A stretch of 64,000 nt of DNA from Mesorhizobium sp. B2-3-12 (GCF_006442205.1 NZ_VFVR01000001.1:186001-250000), one strand, 5' to 3'; positions 18,652 to 28,079 are shown, counted from the first letter of the stretch. The notes: generated by a model not told the origin, from the sequence alone. Numbers and translations are program-made.

Positions 18652-19482
18652 CTATTTCGATACGGGGCAAGGCTTTGTCTGGTCGAACAGCGACAGGTTG
18701 ACCAGCTTGCCGGTCATGGAGAAGTCGCCATAGTCCATGGTGAGATCGCGGGTGATGCCGTTCTCGTGCAGTTTGAAGCTAATGCGGTATTCCGGCACTT
18801 CCTCGCCGTTCTGGGCGCTGTCGTCGAAATAGGCGATGTCGACCGGCCAATATTTGTCGGTGGCAAGCTTCGCCAGTGCCGGCGCTTCCGGGTCGGCCTT
18901 GTCGGCTTCGGTCTTCTTGCCGACGACAACCGTGGTCGTCATCACCTTGTTGGCGTCCTCCGAGCCGTCGAACAAATTGGTCTGGTAGAAGTTCTCGCCC
19001 TTTTCCGCCTTGCCGATCAGTTCGACCAGATGCTGGGTCGGAAACTGGGTGGCCGCGAGTTCCAGGCTGTTCTTCTCCGGCTTGTCGATATCGACCTTCA
19101 GGCCCTTGGGATTCTTCGTCGCGACGCCCTTCACCTCCTTGTCGAGGTTCTGGTCGACGAAGGACTTCGTCACGAAGGAAAACATCTTGCCTTCCGCGTC
19201 CTCGAAGGTGGTGGTCTGCTGGTCGGTCAGCTTCGTGTTGTCATTGGTGGCGATCTGGGTGACGAAACGGAATTTCACCGTATAGCCTTCGCAGGCCGAG
19301 CCATTGAACTCGTAGACCATGCGGCCGGTGATGCCGGTGATGCCGGATCGGTCATCCGCCTTCTTGAGAGTGAGATCATAGACGGCGCGATGCGCCTGCA
19401 ACGCCGGGACGGCGAAAGCGGAGCCTACGGGGAAGAGCGCCGACAACAGAGCGGCGTGGACTGCAAGGCGCACTGCGCGCAT
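18652..19482 (-). CDS. eipB: Cell envelope integrity protein EipB (DUF1849)
   Basis: Periplasmic protein of the DUF1849 family. In Brucella, EipB is needed for envelope integrity and stress survival and folds as a beta-spiral closed by a disulfide. The 276-residue precursor has a signal peptide (MRAVRLAVHAALLSALFPVG, then SAFA). Two cysteines, one in NGSACEGY and one in the C-terminal KPCPVSK, match the conserved disulfide pair. The ATG at 19482 has a GGAG site about 9 nt upstream; the longer frame would begin with TTG at 19494. It is divergent from ridA. Confidence 0.88.
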   Translation of the reverse strand: MRAVRLAVHAALLSALFPVGSAFAVPALQAHRAVYDLTLKKADDRSGITGITGRMVYEFNGSACEGYTVKFRFVTQIATNDNTKLTDQQTTTFEDAEGKMFSFVTKSFVDQNLDKEVKGVATKNPKGLKVDIDKPEKNSLELAATQFPTQHLVELIGKAEKGENFYQTNLFDGSEDANKVMTTTVVVGKKTEADKADPEAPALAKLATDKYWPVDIAYFDDSAQNGEEVPEYRISFKLHENGITRDLTMDYGDFSMTGKLVNLSLFDQTKPCPVSK

Positions 19483-19620
19483 GAGGTACTCCAATCGTCG
19501 CGGCTGATGGCAGGCCGCAGGGAAAGATGGTCCAGCTTAAAAAAAGTCGTGGCGGAAGCGAGGCAAAAATAGCAATTTCGGCCCGGCCAGCGCGGCATCT
19601 TCCAGCAATAGGGAAAAGCA

Positions 19621-20085
19621 ATGAGTGAAACAATCGAAAAGCGGCTAAGCGATCTCGGCGTGACGCTTCCTGTTGCCGCCGCGCCCGCCGCCAACTACGT
19701 GCCCTATTGCAGATCAGGCAACCTGCTGTTCACGGCGGGGCAATTGCCGCTCAAGGACGGCAAGCTGCAGGCGAGCGGCCTGCTCGGCCGCGACGTCGAC
19801 ACGGCAACCGGCAAGGACGCGGCGAAATACTGCGCCATCAACATCCTGGCGCAGGCCAAGGCCGCACTTGGCGACCTCGAGAAGATCCGCCGCCTGGTGA
19901 AGATCACCGTCTTCGTGGCGTCTGCCCCCGACTTCGTCGAGCAGCATCTTGTCGCCAACGGCGCCTCCGATTTCCTGGTTGCCGTGCTTGGCGAGGGCGG
20001 CAAGCACGCTCGCTCCGCCGTCGGCACCGCCTCCCTGCCACTCAATGCGGCGGTCGAAATCGAAGCGATCTTCGAAGTCGAATGA
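19621..20085 (+). CDS. RidA family protein
   Basis: Member of the RidA/YER057c/UK114 superfamily (154 residues). RidA enzymes deaminate reactive enamine or imine intermediates released by PLP enzymes. The segment SGNLLFTAGQLPLKDGKL and the late PLNAAVEIEAIFEV are typical. The longer internal region (AKYCAINILAQAKAALGDLE) marks one of the Rid subgroups other than archetypal RidA, so activity on 2-aminoacrylate is not assured. Its stop overlaps the next start (ATGA). Confidence 0.88.
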   Translation: MSETIEKRLSDLGVTLPVAAAPAANYVPYCRSGNLLFTAGQLPLKDGKLQASGLLGRDVDTATGKDAAKYCAINILAQAKAALGDLEKIRRLVKITVFVASAPDFVEQHLVANGASDFLVAVLGEGGKHARSAVGTASLPLNAAVEIEAIFEVE

Positions 20086-20828
20086 GTGAAGGTGAAGACA
20101 TGACCGACCTCTCCTGGCTGACTGCCCGGCCGGTTGCCCATCGCGGCTTCCATGACATGAACAAGACGCGCTGGGAAAATACGCTTGCCGCCTTCGCTGC
20201 CGCGGCCGAACGCGGTTACGCGATCGAATGCGACGTGCATCTGTCGTCCGACGGCGTTCCCATAGTCATCCATGACGACGATTTGCAAAGGCTGACCGGG
20301 CAGGACGGTTTCGTCTGGCAACGCAGCGCGGCTGAACTGACCGCGCTCAAGGTTGGCGGCACGGCCGATCACGTGCCGACGCTGCAAGAAACGCTCGATC
20401 TCGTCGATGGCCGCGTGCCCATGGTTATCGAGCTGAAAGGAACCCCTGGTCGCGACGAAGGGCTGGTGGCGCGCGTCGGCAAGATGCTCACGCGCTATAA
20501 GGGCAAGGCGGCGATCATGTCTTTCGATCACTGGCTGATCCGCGATTTCCCCAGGCACGCGCCCGGCATTCCGGCTGGATTGACCGCCTATGGCAAGGAC
20601 GCCAAGCTGATCGAAGCCCATTTTTCCATGCTGGCACACGAGCTCTCCTTTACCTCCTATGCCGCCGGCGACCTGCCCAACCCGTTCGTCAGCTTTGTGC
20701 GTGAAAAGCTCAAAATGCCTGTCATCACCTGGACGGTCCATGATCAGCCGGCGATCGACCTGACGTTCAAATATGCCGACCAGATGACATTCGAAGGGTT
20801 CGAACCCGACCTGGTCGAGGTCGCCTGA
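20082..20828 (+). CDS. Glycerophosphodiester phosphodiesterase
   Basis: Hydrolyses glycerophosphodiesters to glycerol-3-phosphate and an alcohol. The protein is a 248-residue TIM barrel of the UgpQ type. The conserved residues are visible in PVAHRGFHD, the ENT of RWENTLAAF, the ECDVHLS metal ligands, and VIHDDDLQRLTG. It has no signal peptide, so it is probably cytosolic. The ATG at 20082 overlaps the ridA stop; a second ATG lies at 20100. Its glycerol-3-phosphate could feed the GlpD pathway encoded at 60617-62173. Confidence 0.92.
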   Translation: MSEGEDMTDLSWLTARPVAHRGFHDMNKTRWENTLAAFAAAAERGYAIECDVHLSSDGVPIVIHDDDLQRLTGQDGFVWQRSAAELTALKVGGTADHVPTLQETLDLVDGRVPMVIELKGTPGRDEGLVARVGKMLTRYKGKAAIMSFDHWLIRDFPRHAPGIPAGLTAYGKDAKLIEAHFSMLAHELSFTSYAAGDLPNPFVSFVREKLKMPVITWTVHDQPAIDLTFKYADQMTFEGFEPDLVEVA

Positions 20829-20883
20829 GCAGAGTGTCTGAAACGTGACTTGTAGCGGCTTGGATGGAGCTTAAATAAGCCTC

Positions 20884-22104
20884 ATGGATCAGGGCGACGA
20901 TGGCGACGAACAACCGGCGAATGCGGATTATTCGATCCGCATCGCCGCCGGCATCGGTGCCTTTACCCGCGACGAATGGAACGGCTTTGCCGGAACCACG
21001 CGCGGTGACGGAGAGACGGACTACAATCCGCTGGTTTCCTTTGCTTTTTTGAGCGCATTGGAAGATTCCGGCTGCGCCGTGCGGCGTACCGGTTGGCAAG
21101 GCCATCACCTGCGGCTGGAAACAGCGCAAGGCAGGCTGCTCGGCGCCGTTCCCTGTTATCTCAAGTCGCACAGCCAGGGCGAATATGTGTTCGATCACGG
21201 CTGGTCGGATGCCTTCGAGCGCGCCGGCGGCCGTTACTACCCCAAACTGCAAAGTGCCGTGCCATTCACGCCCGTTACCGGCCCTCGCCTGCTGGTCGGG
21301 AAAGGCGAGGATCAGGATGCGGTGAAGGCCGGGCTTGCCGCCGGTCTGAAAATGGTGACCGACAAGCTCGGCGTATCCTCGGCGCATGTCACCTTCGCGC
21401 AGGAGAGCGACGTCGCGACGCTGGAGGCCGCGGGCTTCCTGCATCGCACCGACCAGCAATTCCATTTCTTCAACGAAGGCTTCTCCACCTATGACGACTT
21501 CCTCGCCACGCTTGCCTCGCGCAAGCGCAAGGCGATGAAGAAGGAACGGCGCGAAGCGCTCGCCGATGGCATCACGATCGATTGGCTCACCGGCAAGGAC
21601 CTGACCGAAAAGGCCTGGGACGATTTTTTCGCCTTCTATATGGACACCGGCAGCCGCAAATGGGGCCGCCCCTATCTGAACCGCCAGTTCTTCTCGCTGA
21701 TCGGTGAACGCATGGCGGACGACATTCTGCTGGTGATGGCCAAGCGCAACGGACGCTACATTGCCGGCGCCATCAACTTCATCGGCTCCGATGCGCTCTA
21801 CGGCCGCAACTGGGGCTGCATCGAGGATCACCCCTACCTGCATTTCGAGGTCTGCTACCACCAGGCCATCGACTTCGCCATCGAACGCAAGCTGAAGGTG
21901 GTCGAGGCGGGCGCGCAAGGCGAGCACAAGCTGGCGCGCGGCTATCGGCCGGTGACCATGCATTCGGCACACTACATTTCACACCCGGGCCTGCGCAATG
22001 CGGTCGCCGACTATCTCAAGCGCGAGCGGCGCGAGGTCGAGCGGATGGGCGAATATCTGGAAGAACATACCCCGTTCCGCAAAGATATTGGCGATCTCGA
22101 CTGA
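20884..22104 (+). CDS. GNAT/FemAB-like N-acyltransferase (COG3146)
   Basis: A 406-residue protein of the predicted N-acyltransferase family COG3146 (PF04339), related in fold to FemAB and GNAT enzymes. Recognisable parts are YNPLVSFAFLSALEDSGCAV, the central LASRKRKAMKKERREAL, and the C-terminal VVEAGAQGEHKLARGYRPV. The donor and acceptor are unknown. The downstream HIT gene is on the same strand 78 bp away. Confidence 0.85.
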   Translation: MDQGDDGDEQPANADYSIRIAAGIGAFTRDEWNGFAGTTRGDGETDYNPLVSFAFLSALEDSGCAVRRTGWQGHHLRLETAQGRLLGAVPCYLKSHSQGEYVFDHGWSDAFERAGGRYYPKLQSAVPFTPVTGPRLLVGKGEDQDAVKAGLAAGLKMVTDKLGVSSAHVTFAQESDVATLEAAGFLHRTDQQFHFFNEGFSTYDDFLATLASRKRKAMKKERREALADGITIDWLTGKDLTEKAWDDFFAFYMDTGSRKWGRPYLNRQFFSLIGERMADDILLVMAKRNGRYIAGAINFIGSDALYGRNWGCIEDHPYLHFEVCYHQAIDFAIERKLKVVEAGAQGEHKLARGYRPVTMHSAHYISHPGLRNAVADYLKRERREVERMGEYLEEHTPFRKDIGDLD

Positions 22105-22182
22105 TCGCGCCGCGGCCTCGTCTTGCCGCTCGGAAGCGGCTTCGCTACACCGGATTTCAAGGCACACTCCGGAGCGTTCGCC

Positions 22183-22614
22183 ATGGCTGAGGCCGCCTAT
22201 GACACCGACAACATCTTCGCGAAGATCCTGCGTGGAGAAATCCCCTCGCACCGCGTGTACGAGGATGAGGCTGTCGTGGCCTTCATGGATGTGATGCCGC
22301 AAGGACCGGGCCATACGCTGGTGGTGCCGAAGGCGCCGTCGCGCAACCTGCTCGATGCCGATCCGGCAACGCTCGGCGCCTTGTTCACGGTCGTGCAGAA
22401 GGTGGCGGTGGCGGTGAAAAAGGCTTTCGATGCCGACGGTCTCACGCTGATGCAGTTCAACGAACCGGCCTCGGGCCAGACCGTCTATCACCTCCACGTC
22501 CATGTCCTTCCGCGCTTCGACGGCGTGCCGCTCAAGCCGCATACCGGGCAGATGGAGAAACCGGAAGTTCTGGCCGAAAACGCCGGCAAGATCCGAGCGG
22601 CTCTGGCGGGCTGA
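22183..22614 (+). CDS. HIT family protein
   Basis: A 143-residue histidine-triad protein. Such proteins hydrolyse nucleoside phosphoramidates or dinucleotides. The triad is VYHLHVHVLPR, and the N-terminal DNIFAKILRGEIPSHRVYED is typical of the HinT branch. The ATG at 22183 is chosen over an open extension to 22123 because it matches the family N terminus. It converges on the azlD gene with 12 bp between stops. Confidence 0.93.
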   Translation: MAEAAYDTDNIFAKILRGEIPSHRVYEDEAVVAFMDVMPQGPGHTLVVPKAPSRNLLDADPATLGALFTVVQKVAVAVKKAFDADGLTLMQFNEPASGQTVYHLHVHVLPRFDGVPLKPHTGQMEKPEVLAENAGKIRAALAG

Positions 22615-22626
22615 CGCGGCGAGCAA

Positions 22627-22977
22627 TCAAAAGTTCAGGTAAAGTCCGGCCAGCAGCAGAAGCTCGGCTGTGGCAATGCCGACGACCATGCGCTTTCCCG
22701 ACGCCAGATAAGCGACGAAGCCCAGGGCGACCGCCGCTATCCTCAAGGCAAGCGACGTATGCGCAAGCGCGCCGCCCGGAAAGACAATCAAATTGCCGAT
22801 GACGGCGGCGACAAGCGCGGTCGCCATCGTGCGAACCAGCACCAGCAGGTCTGAATCTTCGGAAAGCTTGCCGCCGAGGTAGACACCGAGGATGCGCCAG
22901 ACATCGGTCGCGGCGAAGCCGGCAACGAGAATGAACAGGTATGGCCACCACCAGGCGCCGTTGGAAAAATAACTCAC
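22627..22977 (-). CDS. AzlD family small membrane protein
   Basis: The small subunit of AzlCD-type two-component exporters; in other bacteria AzlCD exports branched-chain amino acids or analogues. The 116-residue product has four hydrophobic segments, including WWPYLFILVAGFAATDVWRI. It has no ATG: a GTG at 22977 gives VSYFSNGAWW, and this GTG overlaps the azlC stop (GTGA), which explains the coupling. Confidence 0.88.
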   Translation of the reverse strand: MSYFSNGAWWWPYLFILVAGFAATDVWRILGVYLGGKLSEDSDLLVLVRTMATALVAAVIGNLIVFPGGALAHTSLALRIAAVALGFVAYLASGKRMVVGIATAELLLLAGLYLNF

Positions 22978-23705
22978 GCCGCGCGCGCCTTGCGCCGCCA
23001 CAGGTGCCAGCCATAGGCGGCCGTACCACCGATAAGTCCGGCGGCCAGCAAGTCGATCCGCGGCAGCAGGATGTGGAAGAACGGCCCGAGGACGAGGCCC
23101 AGGACCATTGCCACATGCCCTACCCGTTCGCGCGCGGAACCCCACAACGAGGTCAGGAAATACATCGGTGTCAGCATAAGCAACGCCGCTGAAACAGCGG
23201 ACGGCAGCGCATCCGCCACGGCATACACGACTGTCACGACAACGACGTTCGTCATCACCAGCATCGCGCCAAGGCCGGCATAATATGTCGTACGCATGCT
23301 GGGCGGAACGCGCTTCAGGCGCTCCATGGCGAGCACCCAGGACGTCACAGCGACGAAATGCGCGAGGAGATAGAGCACATACTGCCGGGTCGTTCTGGTG
23401 CGCATCTCGGGTACCAGCACCATTACCATCGGCATCAGACGTATGGCGGACAATGTGACGGCCAACATCGCCGCAGGCAGCGCTGCACCCGATGTGACCG
23501 CGCCCACCAGCACGACCATCGATGGCAACGCCCACACCGTTGCGGTCATGAAAGCGGCCTGTGTCACTGTGACCCCGGCGTCTTTCGCCAGGGCGGCGAA
23601 GCCGATAAACGAGCTGATGAGGATAAGGCCAGGCAGGGAAAACGCCGCGCCAACACCACGCAGGAACCAGGTGGAACGAGGCGCTGTGGCGTCTGGGGTC
23701 GACAT
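22974..23705 (-). CDS. AzlC family ABC-independent permease
   Basis: The large membrane subunit of an AzlCD exporter, 243 residues from the ATG at 23705. The family segment GFAALAKDAGVTVTQAAFMT and several hydrophobic helices are visible. It is the upstream partner of azlD, with overlapping codons. The exported compound is not predictable from the sequence. Confidence 0.88.
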   Translation of the reverse strand: MSTPDATAPRSTWFLRGVGAAFSLPGLILISSFIGFAALAKDAGVTVTQAAFMTATVWALPSMVVLVGAVTSGAALPAAMLAVTLSAIRLMPMVMVLVPEMRTRTTRQYVLYLLAHFVAVTSWVLAMERLKRVPPSMRTTYYAGLGAMLVMTNVVVVTVVYAVADALPSAVSAALLMLTPMYFLTSLWGSARERVGHVAMVLGLVLGPFFHILLPRIDLLAAGLIGGTAAYGWHLWRRKARAA

Positions 23706-23855
23706 GTGCCGCCCATAGCACGCGCGGCCACCGGATGCGACCGCACCGAAAGCCGCGTATCGTCTTTCCATTGATCCAAGAGACTGGTGGCAGTCGGCTT
23801 CCGGTTTGATCGAAGATGCGACAAACAAGTTGGCGCGGCGCTCGGGAACTGACCT

Positions 23856-24484
23856 CTACTGTCCGTCAATCGGCAATTGCGCCACAGTCTGGAACGCCGA
23901 TGGCTCCGGTGCGCCGGCCAGACGCTGCAGGATTGCCCCGGCACAGTCGTGCGGGCTCAACAGCGAGGTATCGACTTCCAGGTCGTAGATGCCGGGTTTG
24001 TGCACTTCTTCCTGCCACAGGCGGACGGGCGAAGGCACGGGATTACCAGCCGAGGCGGTGACGTAGCCCCTGCCCGGCTCGCTGGCAGCGCGCCGTTCCA
24101 TGACGACCTCGATCGGACAGCGAACGCCAACAAACAGGACCGGCAGGCCGGCAAGCCGTCGCGCGCAATCGGCCAGAATGTGGAGCGGTTTGGAATAGGC
24201 TTCGTGGTGACCGACATCCGCCACGACATTCTCGCCCAACCGGCTATGGGCGGCGATCGATTCATAAAGGGCCGCATAGAAGCGCTGCACGAAAACTTCG
24301 AGATCGGGCCGCTCGCCGCCAGGGCGCAGGCCTATTCCGGGACGATATGGCGGCGGCGTAATCAGTTCATAGCTGTCGACGCCCAGATCATCCATGGGCC
24401 GTCAAAGCTCTCCCCGATGGCCCGGGCGATGCTCGACTTTCCCGAACGCGGCGCGCCGTTGAGGATGATGATTTGCCCGGCCAT
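23856..24484 (-). pseudogene. Chloramphenicol-phosphotransferase-like P-loop kinase with a frameshift
   Basis: The family transfers phosphate to small molecules; the archetype is chloramphenicol phosphotransferase of Streptomyces. The ATG at 24484 opens a frame with the P-loop IIILNGAPRSGKSSIARAIG, but this frame stops at 24362 after 40 residues. The rest of the protein lies one frame over (23856-24395), beginning MDDLGVDSYE and continuing with GENVVADVGHHEAYSKPLHI and VLFVGVRCPIEVVMERRA. A single missing base near 24390 would restore WMDLGVDSYE, close to the family's WLxLGVD. The gene is either broken or carries a sequencing or assembly error. Confidence 0.8.
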
Positions 24485-24504
24485 GCGCATCTCATTGTGC
24501 CAAT

Positions 24505-24528
24505 GAAAAAAGCCCCGTTTCCGGGGCT
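24505..24528 (-). terminator. Rho-independent terminator after clpA
   Basis: On the minus strand, AGCCCCG pairs with CGGGGCT around a 4-nt loop and is followed by a run of seven T residues. It lies 22 bp beyond the clpA stop codon. It is a textbook intrinsic terminator and one of the clearest in the window. Confidence 0.9.
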
Positions 24529-24549
24529 CTCTTCGACTTCTTGTCAGGC

Positions 24550-27018
24550 TCAGCCCTTTCTGGGCAGTTGCGGCACCAGGCTGCGCTTGCCGCCGTCCTT
24601 GCCCTTGGGCTCCGGCTTCTGCGCCACGGCCTTCTTTGCCGCGGGCTTCTTGGCCACGGCCTTGGGCGGCTGCGGCGCGTCTTCCGGTTCTTCCTTCTTC
24701 GGCTTCACCGGCGCCTCGTCGGCGAGCGATTCGAGCTTCAGGCCGGTCTCGCCGGTTTCCTTCTTCTCGACGGTGACGCGCACCGTGCCGCCCTTCTTCA
24801 GCTTGCCGAACAGCACCTCGTCGGCCAGCGGCTTCTTGATGTGCTCCTGGATGACACGGCCGAGCGGCCGCGCGCCCATGCGTTCGTCGTAGCCCTTGTC
24901 GGCCAGCCAGGCGATCGCGTCCGGCGACAGGTCGAAGGTGACGCCACGCTCGGAAAGCTGAGCTTCCAGTTGCATGACGAACTTCTGCACCACCTGGTGG
25001 ATCACCGGCACCGGCAGCGAGCCGAACGGGATGATCGCGTCGAGACGGTTGCGGAACTCCGGCGTGAACAGCCGGTTGATCGCCTCGACATCGTCGCCTT
25101 CGCGCTTGGTCGAGCCGAAACCGATCGCCGCGCGCTGGGCATCGGATGCGCCCGCATTGGTGGTCATGATCAGGATGACATTGCGGAAGTCGATCTGCTT
25201 GCCATTGTGGTCGGTGAGCTTGCCGTGGTCCATCACCTGCAACAGAATGTTGAACAGATCCGGATGCGCCTTCTCTACCTCGTCCAGCAGCAGCACGCAG
25301 TGCGGATGCTGGTCGACGCCGTCGGTCAAAAGGCCGCCCTGGTCGAAACCGACATAGCCGGGAGGCGCGCCGATCAGCCTGGAGACCGTGTGGCGTTCCA
25401 TGTATTCCGACATGTCGAAGCGGATCAGTTCGACGCCGAGCGAGGCGGCCAACTGCTTGGCGACTTCGGTCTTGCCGACGCCGGTCGGGCCCGAGAACAG
25501 GTACGAGCCGATCGGCTTTTCCGGTTCGCGCAGGCCGGCACGCGCCAGCTTGATCGCCGAGGTCAGCGCCGTGATGGCGGTGTCCTGGCCGTAGACGACG
25601 CGCTTGAGCTCGATATCGAGGCCCTGCAGCACCTTCTCGTCATCGGCCGAAACCGTCTTCGGCGGGATGCGCGCCATGGTGGCGATCGTGGCTTCGATCT
25701 CCTTGATGCCGATGGTCTTCTTGCGCTTGGCTTCCGGCACCAGCATCTGCGAGGCGCCGGTCTCGTCGATCACGTCGATCGCCTTGTCCGGCAGCTTGCG
25801 GTCGTTGATGTAGCGCGCCGACAGCTCCACCGAAGCCTTGATCGCCTCGTTGGTGAACTTCACCTTGTGGAATTCCTCATAATAGGGCTTCAGACCCTTC
25901 ATGATCTCGATGGCGTCCTCGATGGTCGGCTCGTTGACGTCGATCTTCTGGAAGCGCCGCACCAGCGCGCGGTCCTTCTCGAAGAACTGACGGAACTCCT
26001 TGTAGGTGGTCGAACCGATGCAGCGGATCGCACCCGAAGACAGTGCCGGCTTCAACAGGTTCGACGCATCCATCGCGCCACCTGAAGTCGCGCCGGCGCC
26101 GATCACCGTATGGATCTCGTCGATGAACAGCACGGCGCCCGGATAATCCTCAAGCTCCTTGACGACCTGCTTCAGCCGTTCCTCGAAATCGCCGCGGTAG
26201 CGCGTGCCGGCCAACAGCGTGCCCATGTCGAGCGCGAAGATGGTGGCATTGTGCAGCACTTCCGGCACGTCGCCCTCGACGATGCGCTTGGCCAGCCCCT
26301 CGGCGATCGCCGTCTTGCCGACGCCGGGGTCACCGACATAGAGCGGGTTGTTCTTGGAGCGGCGGCACAGCACCTGGATGGTGCGGTTGATCTCGCTCTC
26401 GCGGCCGATCAGCGGATCGATCTTCCCGGCCTTGGCCTTGTTGTTGAGATTGACGCAATAGGCGGTCAGCGCGTCCTGCTGCTGCTTCTTCTTGCCACCT
26501 TCCTCCTGCGGCTCGGCGCCGTTCTGGCCGCCCTGCTCGTCATCGGCGCCGCGCGGGGTGCGGCTCTCCGATGCGCCGGGGCGCTTGGCGATGCCATGCG
26601 AGATGTAGTTGACCGCGTCGTAGCGGGTCATCTGCTGTTCCTGCAGGAAATAGGCGGCGTGGCTTTCACGCTCGGCGAAGATGGCTACGAGCACATTGGC
26701 GCCGGACACTTCCTCGCGCCCCGACGACTGCACGTGGATCACCGCGCGCTGGATGACGCGCTGGAAACCAGCCGTCGGCTTGGAGTCCTCGTCGTAGCCG
26801 GTGACCAGATTGTCGAGCTCGGTATCGATATAGGTGAGAACCGTGTGCTTCAGCTCGTCGAGATCGACATTGCAGGCGCGCATGACGGCGGCCGCCTCGG
26901 TGTCGTCGATGAGCGCGAGCAGCAAATGTTCAAGGGTTGCGTATTCATGGTGCCGCTCGTTGGCGAGCGTCAGCGCTTGATGAAGCGCCTTTTCCAGGCC
27001 TTGGGAGAAAGCCGGCAT
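24550..27018 (-). CDS. clpA: ATP-dependent Clp protease ATP-binding subunit ClpA
   Basis: Hexameric AAA+ unfoldase that feeds substrates, including N-degron proteins delivered by ClpS, into ClpP. The 822-residue protein has an N-terminal double Clp repeat (about 1-150) and a first AAA+ module with Walker [14 protein letters not shown]. The second module has [14 protein letters not shown], and an AAIGFGS loop fits docking on ClpP. The last ~55 residues form a K/P/A-rich tail (for example [18 protein letters not shown]) that is absent from E. coli ClpA. clpS lies 6 bp upstream, so the two are co-transcribed. Confidence 0.97.
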   Translation of the reverse strand: MPAFSQGLEKALHQALTLANERHHEYATLEHLLLALIDDTEAAAVMRACNVDLDELKHTVLTYIDTELDNLVTGYDEDSKPTAGFQRVIQRAVIHVQSSGREEVSGANVLVAIFAERESHAAYFLQEQQMTRYDAVNYISHGIAKRPGASESRTPRGADDEQGGQNGAEPQEEGGKKKQQQDALTAYCVNLNNKAKAGKIDPLIGRESEINRTIQVLCRRSKNNPLYVGDPGVGKTAIAEGLAKRIVEGDVPEVLHNATIFALDMGTLLAGTRYRGDFEERLKQVVKELEDYPGAVLFIDEIHTVIGAGATSGGAMDASNLLKPALSSGAIRCIGSTTYKEFRQFFEKDRALVRRFQKIDVNEPTIEDAIEIMKGLKPYYEEFHKVKFTNEAIKASVELSARYINDRKLPDKAIDVIDETGASQMLVPEAKRKKTIGIKEIEATIATMARIPPKTVSADDEKVLQGLDIELKRVVYGQDTAITALTSAIKLARAGLREPEKPIGSYLFSGPTGVGKTEVAKQLAASLGVELIRFDMSEYMERHTVSRLIGAPPGYVGFDQGGLLTDGVDQHPHCVLLLDEVEKAHPDLFNILLQVMDHGKLTDHNGKQIDFRNVILIMTTNAGASDAQRAAIGFGSTKREGDDVEAINRLFTPEFRNRLDAIIPFGSLPVPVIHQVVQKFVMQLEAQLSERGVTFDLSPDAIAWLADKGYDERMGARPLGRVIQEHIKKPLADEVLFGKLKKGGTVRVTVEKKETGETGLKLESLADEAPVKPKKEEPEDAPQPPKAVAKKPAAKKAVAQKPEPKGKDGGKRSLVPQLPRKG

Positions 27019-27024
27019 GTTACC

Positions 27025-27420
27025 TCACTTCTTCTCCATCACGCATTGCAGCGGATGCTGATTCTGTCGGGCGAAATCCATGACCTGAGACACTTTGGTC
27101 TCGGCCACCTCGAATGTATAGACCCCGCACTCGCCCACCCCATGATTGTGAACATGAAGCATGATGCGTGTGGCGGCTTCGCGGTCCTTCTGGAAAAAAC
27201 GCTCCAGCACGTGAACCACGAACTCCATCGGAGTGTAGTCGTCGTTAAGGATGAGAACCCGGTAAAGGCTGGGCTTCTTGGTTTTGGTTTTGGTGCGCGT
27301 GATGACGGCCGTCCCGCGGCCGGCCTCATTGCCGTCGCCGCCGCCGTTTTGCATCCGCGCCACTTGTCTCGTGGCAGTCAAACCTGAAGTCACGTAATCC
27401 TGCCTCTTTCGAATCCCCAT
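27025..27420 (-). CDS. clpS: ATP-dependent Clp protease adaptor ClpS
   Basis: Adaptor that binds N-degron substrates and docks on the N domain of ClpA. The core reads [20 protein letters not shown], then [20 protein letters not shown], with the conserved DD and histidine residues. The first ~40 residues are variable and basic ([13 protein letters not shown]). The start is not settled: ATG at 27420 gives 131 residues, a GTG at 27393 with an AGGA site gives 122, and ATG at 27354 gives 109. It is upstream of clpA in one operon. Confidence 0.95.
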
Positions 27421-27451
27421 GCGAGTTCAACATGTAGGTGTTCGATGGACG

Positions 27452-27479
27452 ATTTTAAGCCCTTCTGGTTAGCTGACAA
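27452..27479 (-). promoter_or_regulatory. Probable clpS-clpA promoter
   Basis: On the minus strand, TTGTCA (27474-27479) and TAAAAT (27452-27457) are separated by 16 bp. They lie about 30 bp upstream of the outermost clpS start. The transcription start would fall near 27445. The call rests only on match and position. Confidence 0.55.
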
Positions 27480-27565
27480 TATGGCTAGGTGACCAACTTC
27501 GCTGATTTTCTTGGCGGATTTTCGCAATCGTGAAGCGGTACGCCGTCGCGGATCGGAAATTGGCA

Positions 27566-27599
27566 TGAAAAAGCCCGGCCGCGTTTCCACGACCGGGCT
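27566..27599 (-). terminator. Rho-independent terminator after the phasin gene
   Basis: On the minus strand, AGCCCGG (from 27599) pairs with CCGGGCT (27572-27578), with additional pairing near the GTGGAAACGC loop. It is followed by a T run at 27568-27572. It lies about 60 bp beyond the phasin stop. Confidence 0.85.
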
Positions 27600-27661
27600 C
27601 TTCCCGCGCCCAAAGGGCCGGATTTGAAATTCCAGGGCGAAATCACTCGCCCGGGCGAAAA

Positions 27662-27991
27662 TTACTTCGCCTTGGCAACGACCGATTCGAACGGCTTGTA
27701 GGCTTCCTTGGCGAGTTCGGCATAGAGGTCGCCAATCTTGGTGGCCTCGGCGACGAACGCCTCGTAGGACTGCTTGGCATAATCGGACTGAATCTCGATC
27801 GCCTTGTCCAGCGACTTGGCCGAGAACAGCTTCTCGACAGCGGCGCTGCCGGCTTCGAAGCTCTTCTTGGTGTATTCGCCGGCCTCGGTGGCGATCGCCT
27901 GCGCGCCCTTTGATAAGGAGGCGAAGCTCTTCAATCCGGTGTCGGCGAACTCCTTGCCGTATTTCGAGAAGTCCTCATAGGTCTGGGTCAT
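27662..27991 (-). CDS. Phasin family protein
   Basis: Small helical protein that coats polyhydroxyalkanoate granules and influences their size and number. The 109-residue product begins MTQTYEDFSKYGKEFADTGL and is almost entirely amphipathic helix with the phasin_2 pattern (KSFEAGSAAVEKLFSAKSLD, then AIEIQSDYAKQSYEAFV). The ATG at 27991 has an AGGGAGAG site upstream; an open frame runs back to 28072 through the promoter and is not plausible. The promoter carries twin dyads that suggest control by a PhaR-type repressor. Confidence 0.88.
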   Translation of the reverse strand: MTQTYEDFSKYGKEFADTGLKSFASLSKGAQAIATEAGEYTKKSFEAGSAAVEKLFSAKSLDKAIEIQSDYAKQSYEAFVAEATKIGDLYAELAKEAYKPFESVVAKAK

Positions 27992-28037
27992 TTCGTACTC
28001 TCCCTGGACGGTTGACGCGCCCTGCCCCGAGCGCCGT

Positions 28038-28079
28038 TGTGCAATGCATAATATATATTGTGCAGTGCACAAAAGTCAA
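28038..28079 (-). promoter_or_regulatory. Phasin promoter with two 13-bp operator-like dyads
   Basis: On the minus strand, TTGACT (28074-28079) is followed after 17-18 bp by ATATAT or TATATT (28050-28056). TGTGCAGTGCACA (28059-28071) is a perfect 6-1-6 dyad in the spacer. TGTGCAATGCATA (28038-28050) is an imperfect copy at or just beyond the -10. The dyad centres (28065 and 28044) are 21 bp apart, two helical turns. PhaR of Paracoccus is known to bind TGC...GCA-type sites at phasin promoters; its use here is inferred. Confidence 0.7.

Noticed and set aside
24541..26085. A 514-residue plus-strand open frame opposite clpA
   Set aside because: Antisense to conserved AAA+ coding sequence, with no motif of its own.
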